This document shows, in pieces, positions 26,521-36,069 of a DNA stretch of 64,000 nt. The stretch is from Glaciecola sp041380235 (GTDB taxonomy: Bacteria; Pseudomonadota; Gammaproteobacteria; Enterobacterales; Alteromonadaceae). The stretch covers positions 237,918 through 301,917 of the forward strand of contig NZ_JBGIYY010000004.1 in assembly GCF_041380235.1 (NCBI RefSeq), given 5' to 3'. The notes under the pieces are model-generated. The model saw only the letters and a program-made list of their open reading frames with translations, did not search any database and was not told the origin of the DNA. The number at the start of each line of letters is the position of its first letter. Position 1 is the stretch's first letter. The position numbers were made by a program, and so were the translations under genes.

Positions 26521-29400
26521 TCAGAAGTTGTAGTTCAACTGCACGGTGTAAGCTCTTCCGCGAGGATCAGCAACACGTGGATCAAATGCTGCACCAGGTG
26601 AGAAGTCATTCTGGTGAGCTGTAAACGGTGGGTCTGTGTCAAACAGGTTCTTCACACCAACAATCAGTTCTATATCGTCAAAGCCTGTATAATTCATGCT
26701 GTAGTTATAGATCAGGTAACTATCAACCGTTTCATCATAAAGCGGCGGATTTGCCTCACCCGAAGCTACGCCTGGTGGTGTTTCGTCATCGTAACCTGCA
26801 CGGAATACTTGTGTCAGAGTATGATTGAAGTCGCCATAGGCATAATTTAATGAAAGGGTATGCTTCCAACGTAATGGGATGTTGCCACGAGAGTGAGTAC
26901 CAACTAAGTTAGGACCAAAAGGTGCATTGTCACGCTCTTGAACACGATCCTCAATCAAGTAGCTAGCATTGAAGTTCAGGCCCCAAGTGCCGTCCCATAA
27001 TTCGCCCTTTGTGACGACGCCAATTTCGATACCGCTAGTCTCGCGACCACCGGCATTGATAAAGCGTCGATCGATTGCAGCAATTGAACCATCTTGAGCG
27101 AACACATAGTTATCTCTAAACAGTTCTGGGTTTTCGATTAACTCTCTAAAGCCTGGGGTTTGGATGGTGCCTTCAATTTCAATCTGCCACCAATCAACAT
27201 TAACGACAACGCCAGCTACGGCCAATAAGAAACCAAAGCTAGCTTGCTTAGATTCTTCTGGACCAAGTTCCGTATCACCACCAAAGAATATCGCAGGTGT
27301 AATAGGTTGACAGTTTGGATCGCTAGGATCGGGAACGCCATCTGTGCATAAGAATGGGTTGGCTAAGTCAGTTCCCGTATAGGGTTCTGCAGTTAGGCCA
27401 TTAAATAACTGGTTGAAACTTGGCACTCTGAAGCCAGTGCTATATGCACCGCGGAACAATAATTCGTCAATGGGCGTAAATTTGAAACCCACTTTAGGAT
27501 TAGTTGTGCCGCCAAAGCCATCATAATTATCATGACGGATGGCAAGGTTTAACTCTAGGCTATCAACCACGGGAACCAATGCTTCTACAAAAACGGCCTT
27601 GATGTCTCGGCTAACATCTTCTAATGCGTTAGCATCATCAAATGGAGCGCCATAAATTGTGGGGCGGTTTTCAGCCGCTCGACGGTCGCCATTAAAAGCG
27701 TAAGCCTCGCGGCGCAAGTCGATACCTGCTGCGACGTAGATAGTATCGCCACCAAGACCGAGTTCAAAGCCAGTATCACCTGAGATAGAGGCATCTAGCT
27801 GTGTCATGGTCGTTTCACCACCAAATAACACCACGCCTCGTGCTGAGGCTGCATCAAGCGCTGCGAAACCCGCTGCAGTTTGAGTTTGACCCGGCAGAAC
27901 GAAGGGATTCAAGACTCCGGTTCCCAGTGCTTGTGCTAAACCAGAGACAAAATGATAACCGTCACCTAGTTCTGATTCTGCTTCGTTAGCGGAGCGAGAT
28001 AATCCCGCTTTGTAATCCCAGTCTCCAATCACACCTTCAATGCCAAGCTGAATTTTATATGATTTGGTAGTGGTTTCAATTTCGCGAGGACCACACTCCA
28101 TACAGCGCCAGCGATAGGCAATAGGCGCGCCGATATTTAATTGGTCCGCACCATAGAAGTCAGATAGAGCGTTAACGATATAGTCATACGAATCACCCGT
28201 GCTTGGATAAAATCCGCCGCCAAATGTATCCCAGTCACCCGCGCCAATTGCCCACGGGGTGATTTGGTTAGGTTCAAAGACTTTTTTGGAAACCACTTCT
28301 GAGCCAAGAAGCTCAATAAACGCTTCAGAATCTTCTCCGACCTTGATCGTACCGCGACCCACAAAGTCGATGTTTTCAACCGGCTGTTGTAAAACCGAAG
28401 CACGCGGATAATCCCATGAGCAACTTACACCTAAATTACGCGTTCGGTTCCACAAGTCAGCACCGTCTGGACCCATATTCTCAATTGCATCACAACCAGG
28501 TTGACCGGGCAGTGCAAGTACGTTTAACACATCGTTTTCTAAACCAGTATTTGGATTAATCAAGCCAGAGCCGACTAAGTTGTACTGGCTAGAAGTAGGA
28601 TCGTTTGGACGGCTAAACCGGTCGTTTACCGATGCAAATGGTGCTCCGCGAGTATCCGGAGAGAGACCTCTTTCAGGCTGGAATGTGTTAGTGAAGTCGC
28701 GATCGTTACCGCGTAATATTTCAGCTGATTTATACGCTAAAGATCCCATAATATTGAAACCGTCGCGCTCTAAGTCACCGGTACCGGCAAGCACGTTGAA
28801 GCGATAAATGTTGCCACTGCCACCTTCGGTGTGATCGGCGAATGCGCCAATTTGCGCGCCTTGATAATTGGTTTTTAGGATAAAGTTAATTACGCCACCA
28901 ATTGCATCAGTTCCGTACACGGCGGATGCTCCGTCGCGAAGCACTTCAACGCGCTCAATGGCGGCGAAGGGAATTGAGTTTAAGTCAACAGATCGCCCTT
29001 TTAAACCATGGGTTGCAATACGCCGCCCGTTTAAAAGAACAAGTGTTGAACCAACGCCTTGTTGACGCAGGTTTGCGCTTGATGCGCCATTGTTCCCGCG
29101 CTCTTCGCCGCCAACGATACCTGCGTTACTGGCTAAGTTGTCGTTTGAGTTAGAGGAAATGTTTAATTGAAGTAGAAGCTGTTCGGCAGAGGTGATACCA
29201 GCAGCATCAATTTCGGCGCGAGAAATAATGGTAAGCGGTAAGTCTCCTTCCAAACTGGTTCGTTTAATGCTCGATCCAGTTACTTCAATACGCTCGACTT
29301 TTTGGTTTGAATCAGTGTTTTCTTCAGCAGCTTGTTGGGCGACGGCGTTGACTCCGAGACCTGACATGGCTAGCACTAGTGCAATTTTATTTAACTTCAC
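26521..29400 (-). CDS. TonB-dependent outer-membrane receptor, probable muropeptide importer
   Basis: 959 aa. Signal MKLNKIALVLAMSGLGVNAVAQQ, a plug domain from KVERIEVTGSSIKRTSLEG through LVLLNGRRIATHGL and VEVLRDGASAVYGTDAIGGVINFILK, then a long beta-barrel with YSTGFRVPSFNQLF and GIEIGV segments, ending AYTVQLNYNF with the terminal aromatic residue needed by the BAM complex. It would import a large solute with TonB energy. The GTG at 29400 is the start because GGGAG lies 9 bases before it. It is divergent from nagZ across a region holding the shared motif, which is the reason to propose muropeptides as cargo; the receptor sequence itself does not give the substrate. Confidence 0.9.
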   Translation of the reverse strand: MKLNKIALVLAMSGLGVNAVAQQAAEENTDSNQKVERIEVTGSSIKRTSLEGDLPLTIISRAEIDAAGITSAEQLLLQLNISSNSNDNLASNAGIVGGEERGNNGASSANLRQQGVGSTLVLLNGRRIATHGLKGRSVDLNSIPFAAIERVEVLRDGASAVYGTDAIGGVINFILKTNYQGAQIGAFADHTEGGSGNIYRFNVLAGTGDLERDGFNIMGSLAYKSAEILRGNDRDFTNTFQPERGLSPDTRGAPFASVNDRFSRPNDPTSSQYNLVGSGLINPNTGLENDVLNVLALPGQPGCDAIENMGPDGADLWNRTRNLGVSCSWDYPRASVLQQPVENIDFVGRGTIKVGEDSEAFIELLGSEVVSKKVFEPNQITPWAIGAGDWDTFGGGFYPSTGDSYDYIVNALSDFYGADQLNIGAPIAYRWRCMECGPREIETTTKSYKIQLGIEGVIGDWDYKAGLSRSANEAESELGDGYHFVSGLAQALGTGVLNPFVLPGQTQTAAGFAALDAASARGVVLFGGETTMTQLDASISGDTGFELGLGGDTIYVAAGIDLRREAYAFNGDRRAAENRPTIYGAPFDDANALEDVSRDIKAVFVEALVPVVDSLELNLAIRHDNYDGFGGTTNPKVGFKFTPIDELLFRGAYSTGFRVPSFNQLFNGLTAEPYTGTDLANPFLCTDGVPDPSDPNCQPITPAIFFGGDTELGPEESKQASFGFLLAVAGVVVNVDWWQIEIEGTIQTPGFRELIENPELFRDNYVFAQDGSIAAIDRRFINAGGRETSGIEIGVVTKGELWDGTWGLNFNASYLIEDRVQERDNAPFGPNLVGTHSRGNIPLRWKHTLSLNYAYGDFNHTLTQVFRAGYDDETPPGVASGEANPPLYDETVDSYLIYNYSMNYTGFDDIELIVGVKNLFDTDPPFTAHQNDFSPGAAFDPRVADPRGRAYTVQLNYNF

Positions 29401-29728
29401 TGTGCGTTCTCCCTATGTGATTAGTGTTTGGCATATGGTGTCTATCACTCGTGATTGATAGATGTCGAATACTCTACTGCATGTATTCAACGAGCCAGGA
29501 GCGTGCGTTACACTTTTTGCTTATAGGTTCACAAGCAAGAGTTTTATTATTTTGCACTCTCCCTTATGTTCCACGTTAGCATAACCATAAATAATGTAAA
29601 TAATAAATTATTCCAAATATGTATGATAATATTTCAATAAAATATTTTACATTTTAAAACAAGCGTTTAGTCCAATATTGAACTAGAATGTTGGTTAATA
29701 TGTAATCAAATAGACAGGTAAACCGTAA
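29401..29728. promoter_or_regulatory. Divergent promoter region between the TonB receptor and nagZ
   Basis: 328 bp, very AT-rich in its right half and without a gene. It must hold promoters for both neighbours. It contains the shared motif at 29601-29618 described separately, and several A/T stretches that could serve as -10 boxes, none decisive. Confidence 0.55.
29597..29618 (+). promoter_or_regulatory. Candidate operator A (TAATAAATTATTCCAAAT)
   Basis: The 18-mer at 29601-29618 is identical, in reverse complement, to 41386-41403 in the other main promoter of this locus. The wider site TAAATAAT-AA-ATTATTCC (29597-29614) is an imperfect 18-bp palindrome, as expected for a dimeric regulator. 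The RpiR/MurR-type protein encoded at 33061 is the natural candidate to bind. Confidence 0.55.
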
Positions 29729-31600
29729 GTGTTGTCATTTTTCAAGCGAGCACAAAGCAAGTTAGTAGTCACTGTGTTGTGCAGTGTTGGTTTGTTTGCG
29801 ATATCGGCTGGTTCGGCACTTTCTAGCGACCAGTTTCAACCGACGCTTAGACAAATGCTAGCACAAAAACTATTGATTGATTTACGCTACTATTGCGAAG
29901 ACCTTGTGCAGCCGAGCCAAGGACAGTTTTGTCAAAGCGCTATGACGCAGCTACCTGATCATTTAGCAAATATGCTGACAAACACCGAGGTTGGCGGCGT
30001 AATTTTATTTTCAGAGAATTTGCAAAATGCTGAACAAATATTGGCTTTAACCCACGCAATTCAAGAGACGGTAAACAAAAACAGCGATACTGGTGTTCGT
30101 ATGAAGTTGCCGATGTATATCGCGGTTGACCAAGAAGGCGGTAGAGTATCTAGACTGCCAAATGACGAGTTTTTAGGGTTTTCTGGGAATATGGCAATTG
30201 GCGCCACTTTTCAGCGCCACGGTGTTTTTTACGCTGAGCAAGTCGCGCAGAACATGGCGAAGTCACTCTATGCCTTGGGTTTTAACGTAAATTTTGCACC
30301 CAGTGTCGATGTAAATAGTGACCCAGACAACCCCATTATTAACGTTCGAGCATTTTCACAGTCTCAGCAAACCGTCGCAATCCTTGGCGCGGCTCAAATT
30401 GTCACGTTCCAAGCAAATAATATTGCTGCCGCTGCCAAACATTTCCCTGGGCACGGGGATACGCATGTTGATAGTCATGTGGGTCTACCGAGAGTAGAGC
30501 ATAGTAAAGCGACCATTGATGCTGTAGATATTTTTCCATTTAAATATGCAATCGAAAATGCCGATGTAGACATGATCATGACGGCCCATATTCAATATCC
30601 AGTGTTGGATAGCACAACATTTTCCTCTACCGACGGCCGAATAACCGAGTTGCCTGCCACCTTATCGCGAAAAATTTTAACCGGCTTATTGCGAGAAGAG
30701 CTCAAGTTTCAGGGCTTGATTGTGACAGACGCCCTAGATATGGCGGCTATTACTCAATTTTTAAGTCCAGTAGAGGCGACTGTAAAAGCCTTTGAAGCTG
30801 GTGCTGACATTGCCTTAATGCCATTTAGAATTAGTTCAAAGTATGAAGCGGAAGCATTTGAAAAATTTCTCGATGAAGTGACCGCTGCGGTCAAGAAAAA
30901 CAGCACGCTTGCTCAAGCAGTTGCGACCTCGTACGCGCGAATTGTTGCCCATAAACGTAAGCGCAATATGCATCTTCAGGCTAATAAAAGTCTGCAACAA
31001 AAACAAATCGAATTGGATACCTTACGTCTATCAAACAAACAGCATATGCTTGCCAATGCTTTGGGTAAAGATGCTTTTACTGAAATAAAAGCGCTCTCTG
31101 CGTCAATTAAACCAAGTCAAAGCGTGTATGCAGTAATGCCTGATAAGCGTCGCTGCAGTGCACTGCAGCATTTTTTAAAACAAGCTGGTTTGCAAGATGT
31201 AAGCTGTGTTAGTCAGTTGAGCGAAGCAATTGATACTGCATCTAATGCAGATGTCTTGATTGTGGGTGATGTATCACCTGCACTTTCATTTTTTGAGAGT
31301 AGGGCCTTTGAGGGTATACAAGCAAATCAACGTAAGGATGCTATGGCACAAATCGCTGACCTAAAAGCGCTGGTAGCGAACTCTCAGGCCCAAGCAAAAA
31401 TACTATTAAAATTACGCAGCCCCTACGTTACCCAAAACGACATGCTAGATTTTGATGCTGTCTATGCAAGCTACGATTACCAAGTGTCGTCATTTGACGG
31501 TAATCTATTTTCACCGGCTTTGTTTGCATTTGCAGTTCATATTACGGGCCAGCATGAAGCCAAGGGTATCGCGCCAGTGGATATTTTACAGCCTAAGTGA
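29729..31600 (+). CDS. nagZ: Exported glycoside hydrolase family 3 beta-N-acetylglucosaminidase (NagZ)
   Basis: 623 aa with an N-terminal signal (KLVVTVLCSVGLFAISAGSALSS). The GH3 domain carries the NagZ signature KHFPGHGDTHVDSHVGLP with the Asp-His catalytic dyad, plus VDQEGGRVSRL and the nucleophile segment GLIVTDALDMAAI. A C-terminal domain of about 200 residues follows. E. coli NagZ is cytoplasmic and about 340 aa; this longer, exported form resembles B. subtilis NagZ (YbbD). It would remove GlcNAc from muropeptides in the periplasm. Start is GTG 29729 (an adjacent TTG is possible). Convergent with the M14 gene, only 5 bases apart. Confidence 0.92.
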   Translation: MLSFFKRAQSKLVVTVLCSVGLFAISAGSALSSDQFQPTLRQMLAQKLLIDLRYYCEDLVQPSQGQFCQSAMTQLPDHLANMLTNTEVGGVILFSENLQNAEQILALTHAIQETVNKNSDTGVRMKLPMYIAVDQEGGRVSRLPNDEFLGFSGNMAIGATFQRHGVFYAEQVAQNMAKSLYALGFNVNFAPSVDVNSDPDNPIINVRAFSQSQQTVAILGAAQIVTFQANNIAAAAKHFPGHGDTHVDSHVGLPRVEHSKATIDAVDIFPFKYAIENADVDMIMTAHIQYPVLDSTTFSSTDGRITELPATLSRKILTGLLREELKFQGLIVTDALDMAAITQFLSPVEATVKAFEAGADIALMPFRISSKYEAEAFEKFLDEVTAAVKKNSTLAQAVATSYARIVAHKRKRNMHLQANKSLQQKQIELDTLRLSNKQHMLANALGKDAFTEIKALSASIKPSQSVYAVMPDKRRCSALQHFLKQAGLQDVSCVSQLSEAIDTASNADVLIVGDVSPALSFFESRAFEGIQANQRKDAMAQIADLKALVANSQAQAKILLKLRSPYVTQNDMLDFDAVYASYDYQVSSFDGNLFSPALFAFAVHITGQHEAKGIAPVDILQPK

Positions 31601-31605
31601 GGAAA

Positions 31606-32934
31606 CTACTGTAATTCGATGAGCGCACCATTGATCACCGCAGCGACAACAGAATCGCCACGGCGCATTAGAAAATATGCTGGCTGCTGTAAAATTAAGG
31701 CGTGCGGATCGGCTGGGATCGGCTGGTTAAGCAGTACTTGGTAATCAGATTGATTAATGAGATTGTGTACTTCACCCTGAAACTGGATAACCCCTTGTTT
31801 CAACCATTGTTTATAACTCTCATTGCTTATGATGGTTGGCGCATTGAGTGTATGCACATTCCCTGAATCATATGTTAACTCATTGGCATCATACTCGTTC
31901 AGCCCTGCTTGAACCCCCAAGTCACCGACGGCATCGATGAAAAACTGATTTGAATAACGTGCCGTCTGCTTAATGCTAACACCGGCTTGATAGGAGTGCG
32001 CTCCAACAAAATGCAGCCCACGTATTACCAGTGAAGATAGAGTTTCAGAGGTATTCTCGGGAATGCTCCAATATGCCTGCTGATATTCATTTAAGCACTC
32101 AGCGCTGATGCTTCCCTCAGCTTGTTCTTTGAGCAGGCACATTGCTTCTAGCATCGCTACAACGTTCATTCTTCTTGCAACTTGCCGATTGGGATCGTCA
32201 TAACAAGCACCAGACTCAATCAATATAGTAGCGGCACCCTTGCCCGCAATACGATCACCAAACGAACGTGGCGAAAATGTATCGTCATATCGAGCTACAC
32301 AATTGGGGATATGAGGTGTAATTGCCTCGGTCATTCTGCCAATTAGTGCCATCGCTAAATGACGGTTGCTATCAACCGTTTTATCAAGATCAAAAGCAGG
32401 CGCTAGAAAAGCAATCGTAGAGGGATGACCGTTAGTGCCACACTGATAATAGGGCGATTGATCATGTAAGTTAAACGCAATGTTTGGCTTGAGTGAATCC
32501 ACCAAGTTCATTAATACATTACCTTCGAGAGTCTGCTTTGCCATAGCATCTCGGTTAATGTCGATAGCTTGTGCATTGTGGCGAATACAGCGTTGCGCGC
32601 CGTCAGGATTGAGCATAGGAACGATGTGTAAGGTAAACAAGGCCCGAGCATCACTCAGGCGCTCGTCTTTTTGTTGCAAAAGAATATCGAGCATGTCGAA
32701 CACAGAGGCTGTTGCGGTCGCTTCGTTACCATGCATTTGTGTCCAGGCTAATATAACTATTGGTCCGCTACCGTAAGTAATGCGCTGAATACTGCGACCT
32801 TCGAAAGAGTTTCCTGCATGGTGAATCTGCACTTGGTTGTCATTCTGCAAAGCTTTAAAAAGAGGCTGTATGTCACTATGCGTGATATGTGAGCGGTTCA
32901 AAGATGCTAGTAAATGAGAAATCGGTGATGGCAT
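31606..32934 (-). CDS. M14-family zinc carboxypeptidase, probable muropeptide peptidase (MpaA-like)
   Basis: 442 aa from ATG 32934; upstream codons reach a TTG at 32976 without homology or ribosome site. No signal peptide, so cytoplasmic. The M14 zinc site HxxE is in WTQMHGNEATATASVFDML; MLNPDGAQR, DINRDAM and FNLHDQSPYY (third zinc ligand His) follow, and TILIESGACYDD contains the likely catalytic Glu. MpaA in E. coli splits gamma-D-Glu-meso-DAP in free tripeptide, feeding the Ala-Glu epimerase; the neighbouring epimerase gene supports that role here. The C-terminal 150 residues are an extra domain not in MpaA. Divergent from the regulator gene. Confidence 0.8.
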   Translation of the reverse strand: MPSPISHLLASLNRSHITHSDIQPLFKALQNDNQVQIHHAGNSFEGRSIQRITYGSGPIVILAWTQMHGNEATATASVFDMLDILLQQKDERLSDARALFTLHIVPMLNPDGAQRCIRHNAQAIDINRDAMAKQTLEGNVLMNLVDSLKPNIAFNLHDQSPYYQCGTNGHPSTIAFLAPAFDLDKTVDSNRHLAMALIGRMTEAITPHIPNCVARYDDTFSPRSFGDRIAGKGAATILIESGACYDDPNRQVARRMNVVAMLEAMCLLKEQAEGSISAECLNEYQQAYWSIPENTSETLSSLVIRGLHFVGAHSYQAGVSIKQTARYSNQFFIDAVGDLGVQAGLNEYDANELTYDSGNVHTLNAPTIISNESYKQWLKQGVIQFQGEVHNLINQSDYQVLLNQPIPADPHALILQQPAYFLMRRGDSVVAAVINGALIELQ

Positions 32935-33000
32935 GTGAACAACAATATTTGATGAAGGCTTGAATACCCGTAACAATAGCGAAAAAATGCATCATGTTGC

Positions 33001-33043
33001 AAATTATTCTATTATTAATAATCAAATAAGAATAATCTATTCC
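33001..33043. promoter_or_regulatory. Candidate operator B upstream of the RpiR regulator and the M14 gene
   Basis: The divergent 126-bp gap holds two motif-like words: AAATTATTC at 33001-33009, and on the reverse strand AATAGATTATTCT within 33029-33043, which matches AATAAATTATTCC of the other sites at 11 of 13 positions. AGAATAATCTATTCC also forms the palindrome GAATA-N3-TATTC. The match is weaker than between sites A and C. Confidence 0.4.
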
Positions 33044-33060
33044 TTAACCAAGGATATTCA

Positions 33061-33909
33061 ATGGCCGCATTTTCAAAAATTAAAGCTCTATTACCTTCGT
33101 TGTCCAACAGCGAAGAGAAGCTGGCTCTCTATATATTAAGTTCGCCTGGGGCTCTGCGAGATTTGTCTTCACAAAAGCTTGCTACGACGGTCGGAGTTAG
33201 CCAAAGCTCGGTGGTAAAATTTGCTCAAAAGTTAAAGTACAAAGGATATCCCGCGCTAAAACTAGGTATTTTAGATGATTTAAAAAACGTTGAGACAGAT
33301 CATCAAAAATTACATGGCAGTATTGCCGTAGATGATGACTACGAAACGATGTCGTCAAAGCTACTGCAGAGTAAAATTGCCGTATTAAATCAAACTAAAA
33401 ATTTAAACGACCGACATTCGCTTGCCGATGCAGTGGAATTGCTTCAAAACGCCAAAAGAGTATTAATTACCGGCTTGGGTGGCTCAGCTTTAGTCGGCAA
33501 AGATTTTTCATTTAAATTACAAAAGCTGGGGATCACAGCGATATCAGAAATTGACGGACATGCCCAACTGGCTATTGCTTCGACATTGAATACAGGCGAT
33601 TTGGTATTTGCCCTTAGTGAGTCAGGAGCAACGCGAGAAGTTGTCAACGTGGTAAATGAAGCAAGGGCAAACAATACCCCTGTTATTTCAGTCACTAAAT
33701 TTGGCGATACGCCAGTATCACTGCATGCTCAAGTGCGACTTTATTCAGTGGCCGAAGAGGCCGCCACTCGTATATCGTCTATATTAGCGCGCACCGCACA
33801 GGAGCTGGTGATTGATATGCTGTTTATTTCCTTAATGCAAAGCTCTAGCAGCCGCAGAGCCGTGTTAGAAAAGTCTAGAGATGTAGTATCTCAATTTCGA
33901 AACCTTTAG
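33061..33909 (+). CDS. RpiR-family transcriptional regulator (MurR-like)
   Basis: 282 aa. N-terminal RpiR helix-turn-helix (SSQKLATTVGVSQSSVVKFAQKLKYKGYPALK, about 36-68) and C-terminal SIS sugar-phosphate domain (VLITGLGGSALVGKDFSFKLQKLG, LVFALSESGATREVVNVVNEAR). MurR regulators sense MurNAc-6-phosphate, the MurQ substrate. Located inside the muropeptide locus, divergent from the M14 gene, and overlapping namZ tail to tail by 4 bases. It is the only DNA-binding regulator in the locus, so I infer it controls the operons around it. Whether it represses or activates is not visible. Confidence 0.88.
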   Translation: MAAFSKIKALLPSLSNSEEKLALYILSSPGALRDLSSQKLATTVGVSQSSVVKFAQKLKYKGYPALKLGILDDLKNVETDHQKLHGSIAVDDDYETMSSKLLQSKIAVLNQTKNLNDRHSLADAVELLQNAKRVLITGLGGSALVGKDFSFKLQKLGITAISEIDGHAQLAIASTLNTGDLVFALSESGATREVVNVVNEARANNTPVISVTKFGDTPVSLHAQVRLYSVAEEAATRISSILARTAQELVIDMLFISLMQSSSSRRAVLEKSRDVVSQFRNL

Positions 33910-35141
33910 ATGGATGGCGTAAGCGGGTAAAGCAGATAAGGCTCGCGCATTCGCACATATGCCTGCAAGCCTGTTTGCCAAGACTCTCTAATCTGATCTT
34001 CGGGCACGCCGGCCTGGATGGCTAACCTAAGTGTATCGGTACCCGCAAGCTTATCCATAAAATCAGCGGCGGTAAAAAAACCTTGCTCATTGTTGGCGAG
34101 CCGAAATTGCCTATATGCATTGATAAGAGGTTGTAAGCTAAGTCCTTTTAAACCAGAATTCCGCATATCGATGCCGTAGAGCGTTTGACCTTCTAGTTTA
34201 GGGTTTGGCGCTGCAAAGGGCCTCGATTCGGGTCGGAAGGTATGCTTACCTAGTTTCACTTGGTGATGACCAATTTGCTGAAAAGGAAAGTCGGTTCCTC
34301 TGCCAACACTCACTGCGCTTGCTTCAAAAAAGCATAGAGACGGGTAGAGTTCAATGGCGATATCATTAGGCAGGTTAGGTGAGGGCGGGATAGGTAAACT
34401 GTAGCGCATAGCCTTGTTATAGGCCTGCATCGGAATAACAGTTAAGCGCAGCTTTTCGGCATTTTCAATCCACTTTTCACCTTTGATCATCAGTGCTAAT
34501 TCCGCAACGGTCAAACCGTGTAAAACCGGGATCTGGTGCATGCCAACAAAGGATTGAAACGCCATTTCAAGTACCGGCCCGTCTACATACATGCCGTTTG
34601 GATTGGGTCTGTCTAGTACAATAAAATCGACCTGATGCTTGGCTGCTGCCTCCATCATATAATGCATAGAGCTAATATAAGTGTAAAAACGAGTACCAAC
34701 ATCCTGTATATCAAAGAGAATGACGTCGAGGGTTTGCATGAGCGCATCGGGAGGCGTCTTGTCTTTACCGTAGATTGATTGGATAGCAACCCCAGTTAGC
34801 GCATCAATACCGCTGTCGATATGTTCTCCCGCGCCTGCATTCCCGCGTACGCCATGCTCAGGTGCAAATAGGACCCTAACATTGACCTCATTTTTTAACA
34901 GAATATCGAGCAAATGCATATCCTGAACTTGTGAGGTTTGGTTAACTATCAAACCGACACGCTTGTTAGCCAGTAAAGGTAAATATTGAGTGAGTCTCTC
35001 GGCGCCTAAAATGACTTGAGTGGAAGGTGTCTGCGCTTGGCTTAAGGGGCAAACTAGCAGTAGCAGAATGATTAAATATCCATTCGACCCAATAGTGATG
35101 TGCCGGTATGAGTCAAGTAAGTAATGGCTAAATAATTTCAT
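33906..35141 (-). CDS. namZ: Exo-beta-N-acetylmuramidase NamZ (DUF1343, GH171)
   Basis: 411 aa from ATG 35141, with GGA about 10 bases upstream; a longer frame begins at an unlikely TTG. Signal-like segment NGYLIILLLLVCPLSQAQT, then the DUF1343 domain: VILGAERLTQYLPLLANKRVGLIVNQTS, VRVLFAPEHGVRGNAGAGEHIDSG, VILFDIQDVGTRFYTYISSMHYMMEAA and VLDRPNPNGMYVDGPVLE. B. subtilis NamZ (YbbC) is the founding member and cleaves terminal MurNAc from the non-reducing end of peptide-free glycans. It should work with NagZ in the periplasm. Last gene of the minus-strand operon, 4 bases after murQ. Confidence 0.93.
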   Translation of the reverse strand: MKLFSHYLLDSYRHITIGSNGYLIILLLLVCPLSQAQTPSTQVILGAERLTQYLPLLANKRVGLIVNQTSQVQDMHLLDILLKNEVNVRVLFAPEHGVRGNAGAGEHIDSGIDALTGVAIQSIYGKDKTPPDALMQTLDVILFDIQDVGTRFYTYISSMHYMMEAAAKHQVDFIVLDRPNPNGMYVDGPVLEMAFQSFVGMHQIPVLHGLTVAELALMIKGEKWIENAEKLRLTVIPMQAYNKAMRYSLPIPPSPNLPNDIAIELYPSLCFFEASAVSVGRGTDFPFQQIGHHQVKLGKHTFRPESRPFAAPNPKLEGQTLYGIDMRNSGLKGLSLQPLINAYRQFRLANNEQGFFTAADFMDKLAGTDTLRLAIQAGVPEDQIRESWQTGLQAYVRMREPYLLYPLTPSI

Positions 35142-35145
35142 CAGG

Positions 35146-36069
35146 TTATTTTCCAACTATGGCATCCCGTAAAAACCCTTTTGCATTGTTTAACATTACC
35201 AGTGCTTGTTTGGCATCGGTATTTGTGAGAATCATCAGGATGGCTAATTTTGCGCGATTGTCGGCTTGGGTAAGGGCGCGCTCAGCTTCTTTTAGCTCAC
35301 ATTGTGTTGCCTGCATAACGATGCGTATAGCCCTTGCTTGAAGTTTTTTATTGCTAGCATTTACATCTACCATTAAGTTTTGATAAACCTTGCCCAGCTT
35401 GACCATGCTTGCCGTGCTCAACATATTCAATACTAGCTTCTGTGCAGTACCTGATTTCATTCTAGTTGAACCTGTTAAGCATTCGGGGCCGACATTTACG
35501 CAGATGCCGGTTTTTGCTGTACGCATAAGCGGTGCGTCGGGGTTACATACTAAACAGACCGTTTCGCAGCCCAATTCGTTGGCATATTGTAGAGCGCTGA
35601 TTACATAGGGCGTGCGGCCGGACGCGGCAATACCTACCACAATATCGCGGCTATCTAAGTGCACGCGCTGTAAATCTTCTATGCCTGCCTGCTCGTTGTC
35701 TTCTGCGCCTTCCACGGCATGCACAATTGCCTTTTCGCCACCGGCAATGAGACCTATCACTAGGTCGTCAGAAACGCTAAATGTTGGACGGCATTCCACT
35801 GCATCTAATACACCAAGTCGGCCGCTAGTGCCTGCACCCATGTAAATTAAGCGCCCACCTTTTTTAAGGCTATTAACAATGTGGTCAACCGCCTTGGCGA
35901 TTTCAGGCAACACAGCATTAACTGCATGAGCAACCTTTTGATCTTCAGCGTTAATTATTCCAAGCAAAGACTGTGTGGTCAGAGTGTCTAAATTCATGGT
36001 CTCAGGGTTTCTTCCTTCTGAAACCAAGGTATCTAGCTGTTGAATCAAAGTATGTGATGATAATGGCAT
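35146..36069 (-). CDS. murQ: N-acetylmuramic acid 6-phosphate etherase
   Basis: 307 aa. MurQ splits the lactyl ether of MurNAc-6-P to give GlcNAc-6-P and D-lactate in the cytoplasm. SIS fold with LIYMGAGTSGRLGVLDAVECRPTF. Glu92 and Glu123 (EGAEDN) correspond to catalytic Glu83 and Glu114 of E. coli MurQ at a constant offset of nine. GSTRMKSGTAQKLVLNMLST is also conserved. Start overlaps the transporter stop (TAATG). It defines the locus as MurNAc catabolic, but no MurNAc or anhMurNAc kinase is in the window. Confidence 0.97.
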   Translation of the reverse strand: MPLSSHTLIQQLDTLVSEGRNPETMNLDTLTTQSLLGIINAEDQKVAHAVNAVLPEIAKAVDHIVNSLKKGGRLIYMGAGTSGRLGVLDAVECRPTFSVSDDLVIGLIAGGEKAIVHAVEGAEDNEQAGIEDLQRVHLDSRDIVVGIAASGRTPYVISALQYANELGCETVCLVCNPDAPLMRTAKTGICVNVGPECLTGSTRMKSGTAQKLVLNMLSTASMVKLGKVYQNLMVDVNASNKKLQARAIRIVMQATQCELKEAERALTQADNRAKLAILMILTNTDAKQALVMLNNAKGFLRDAIVGK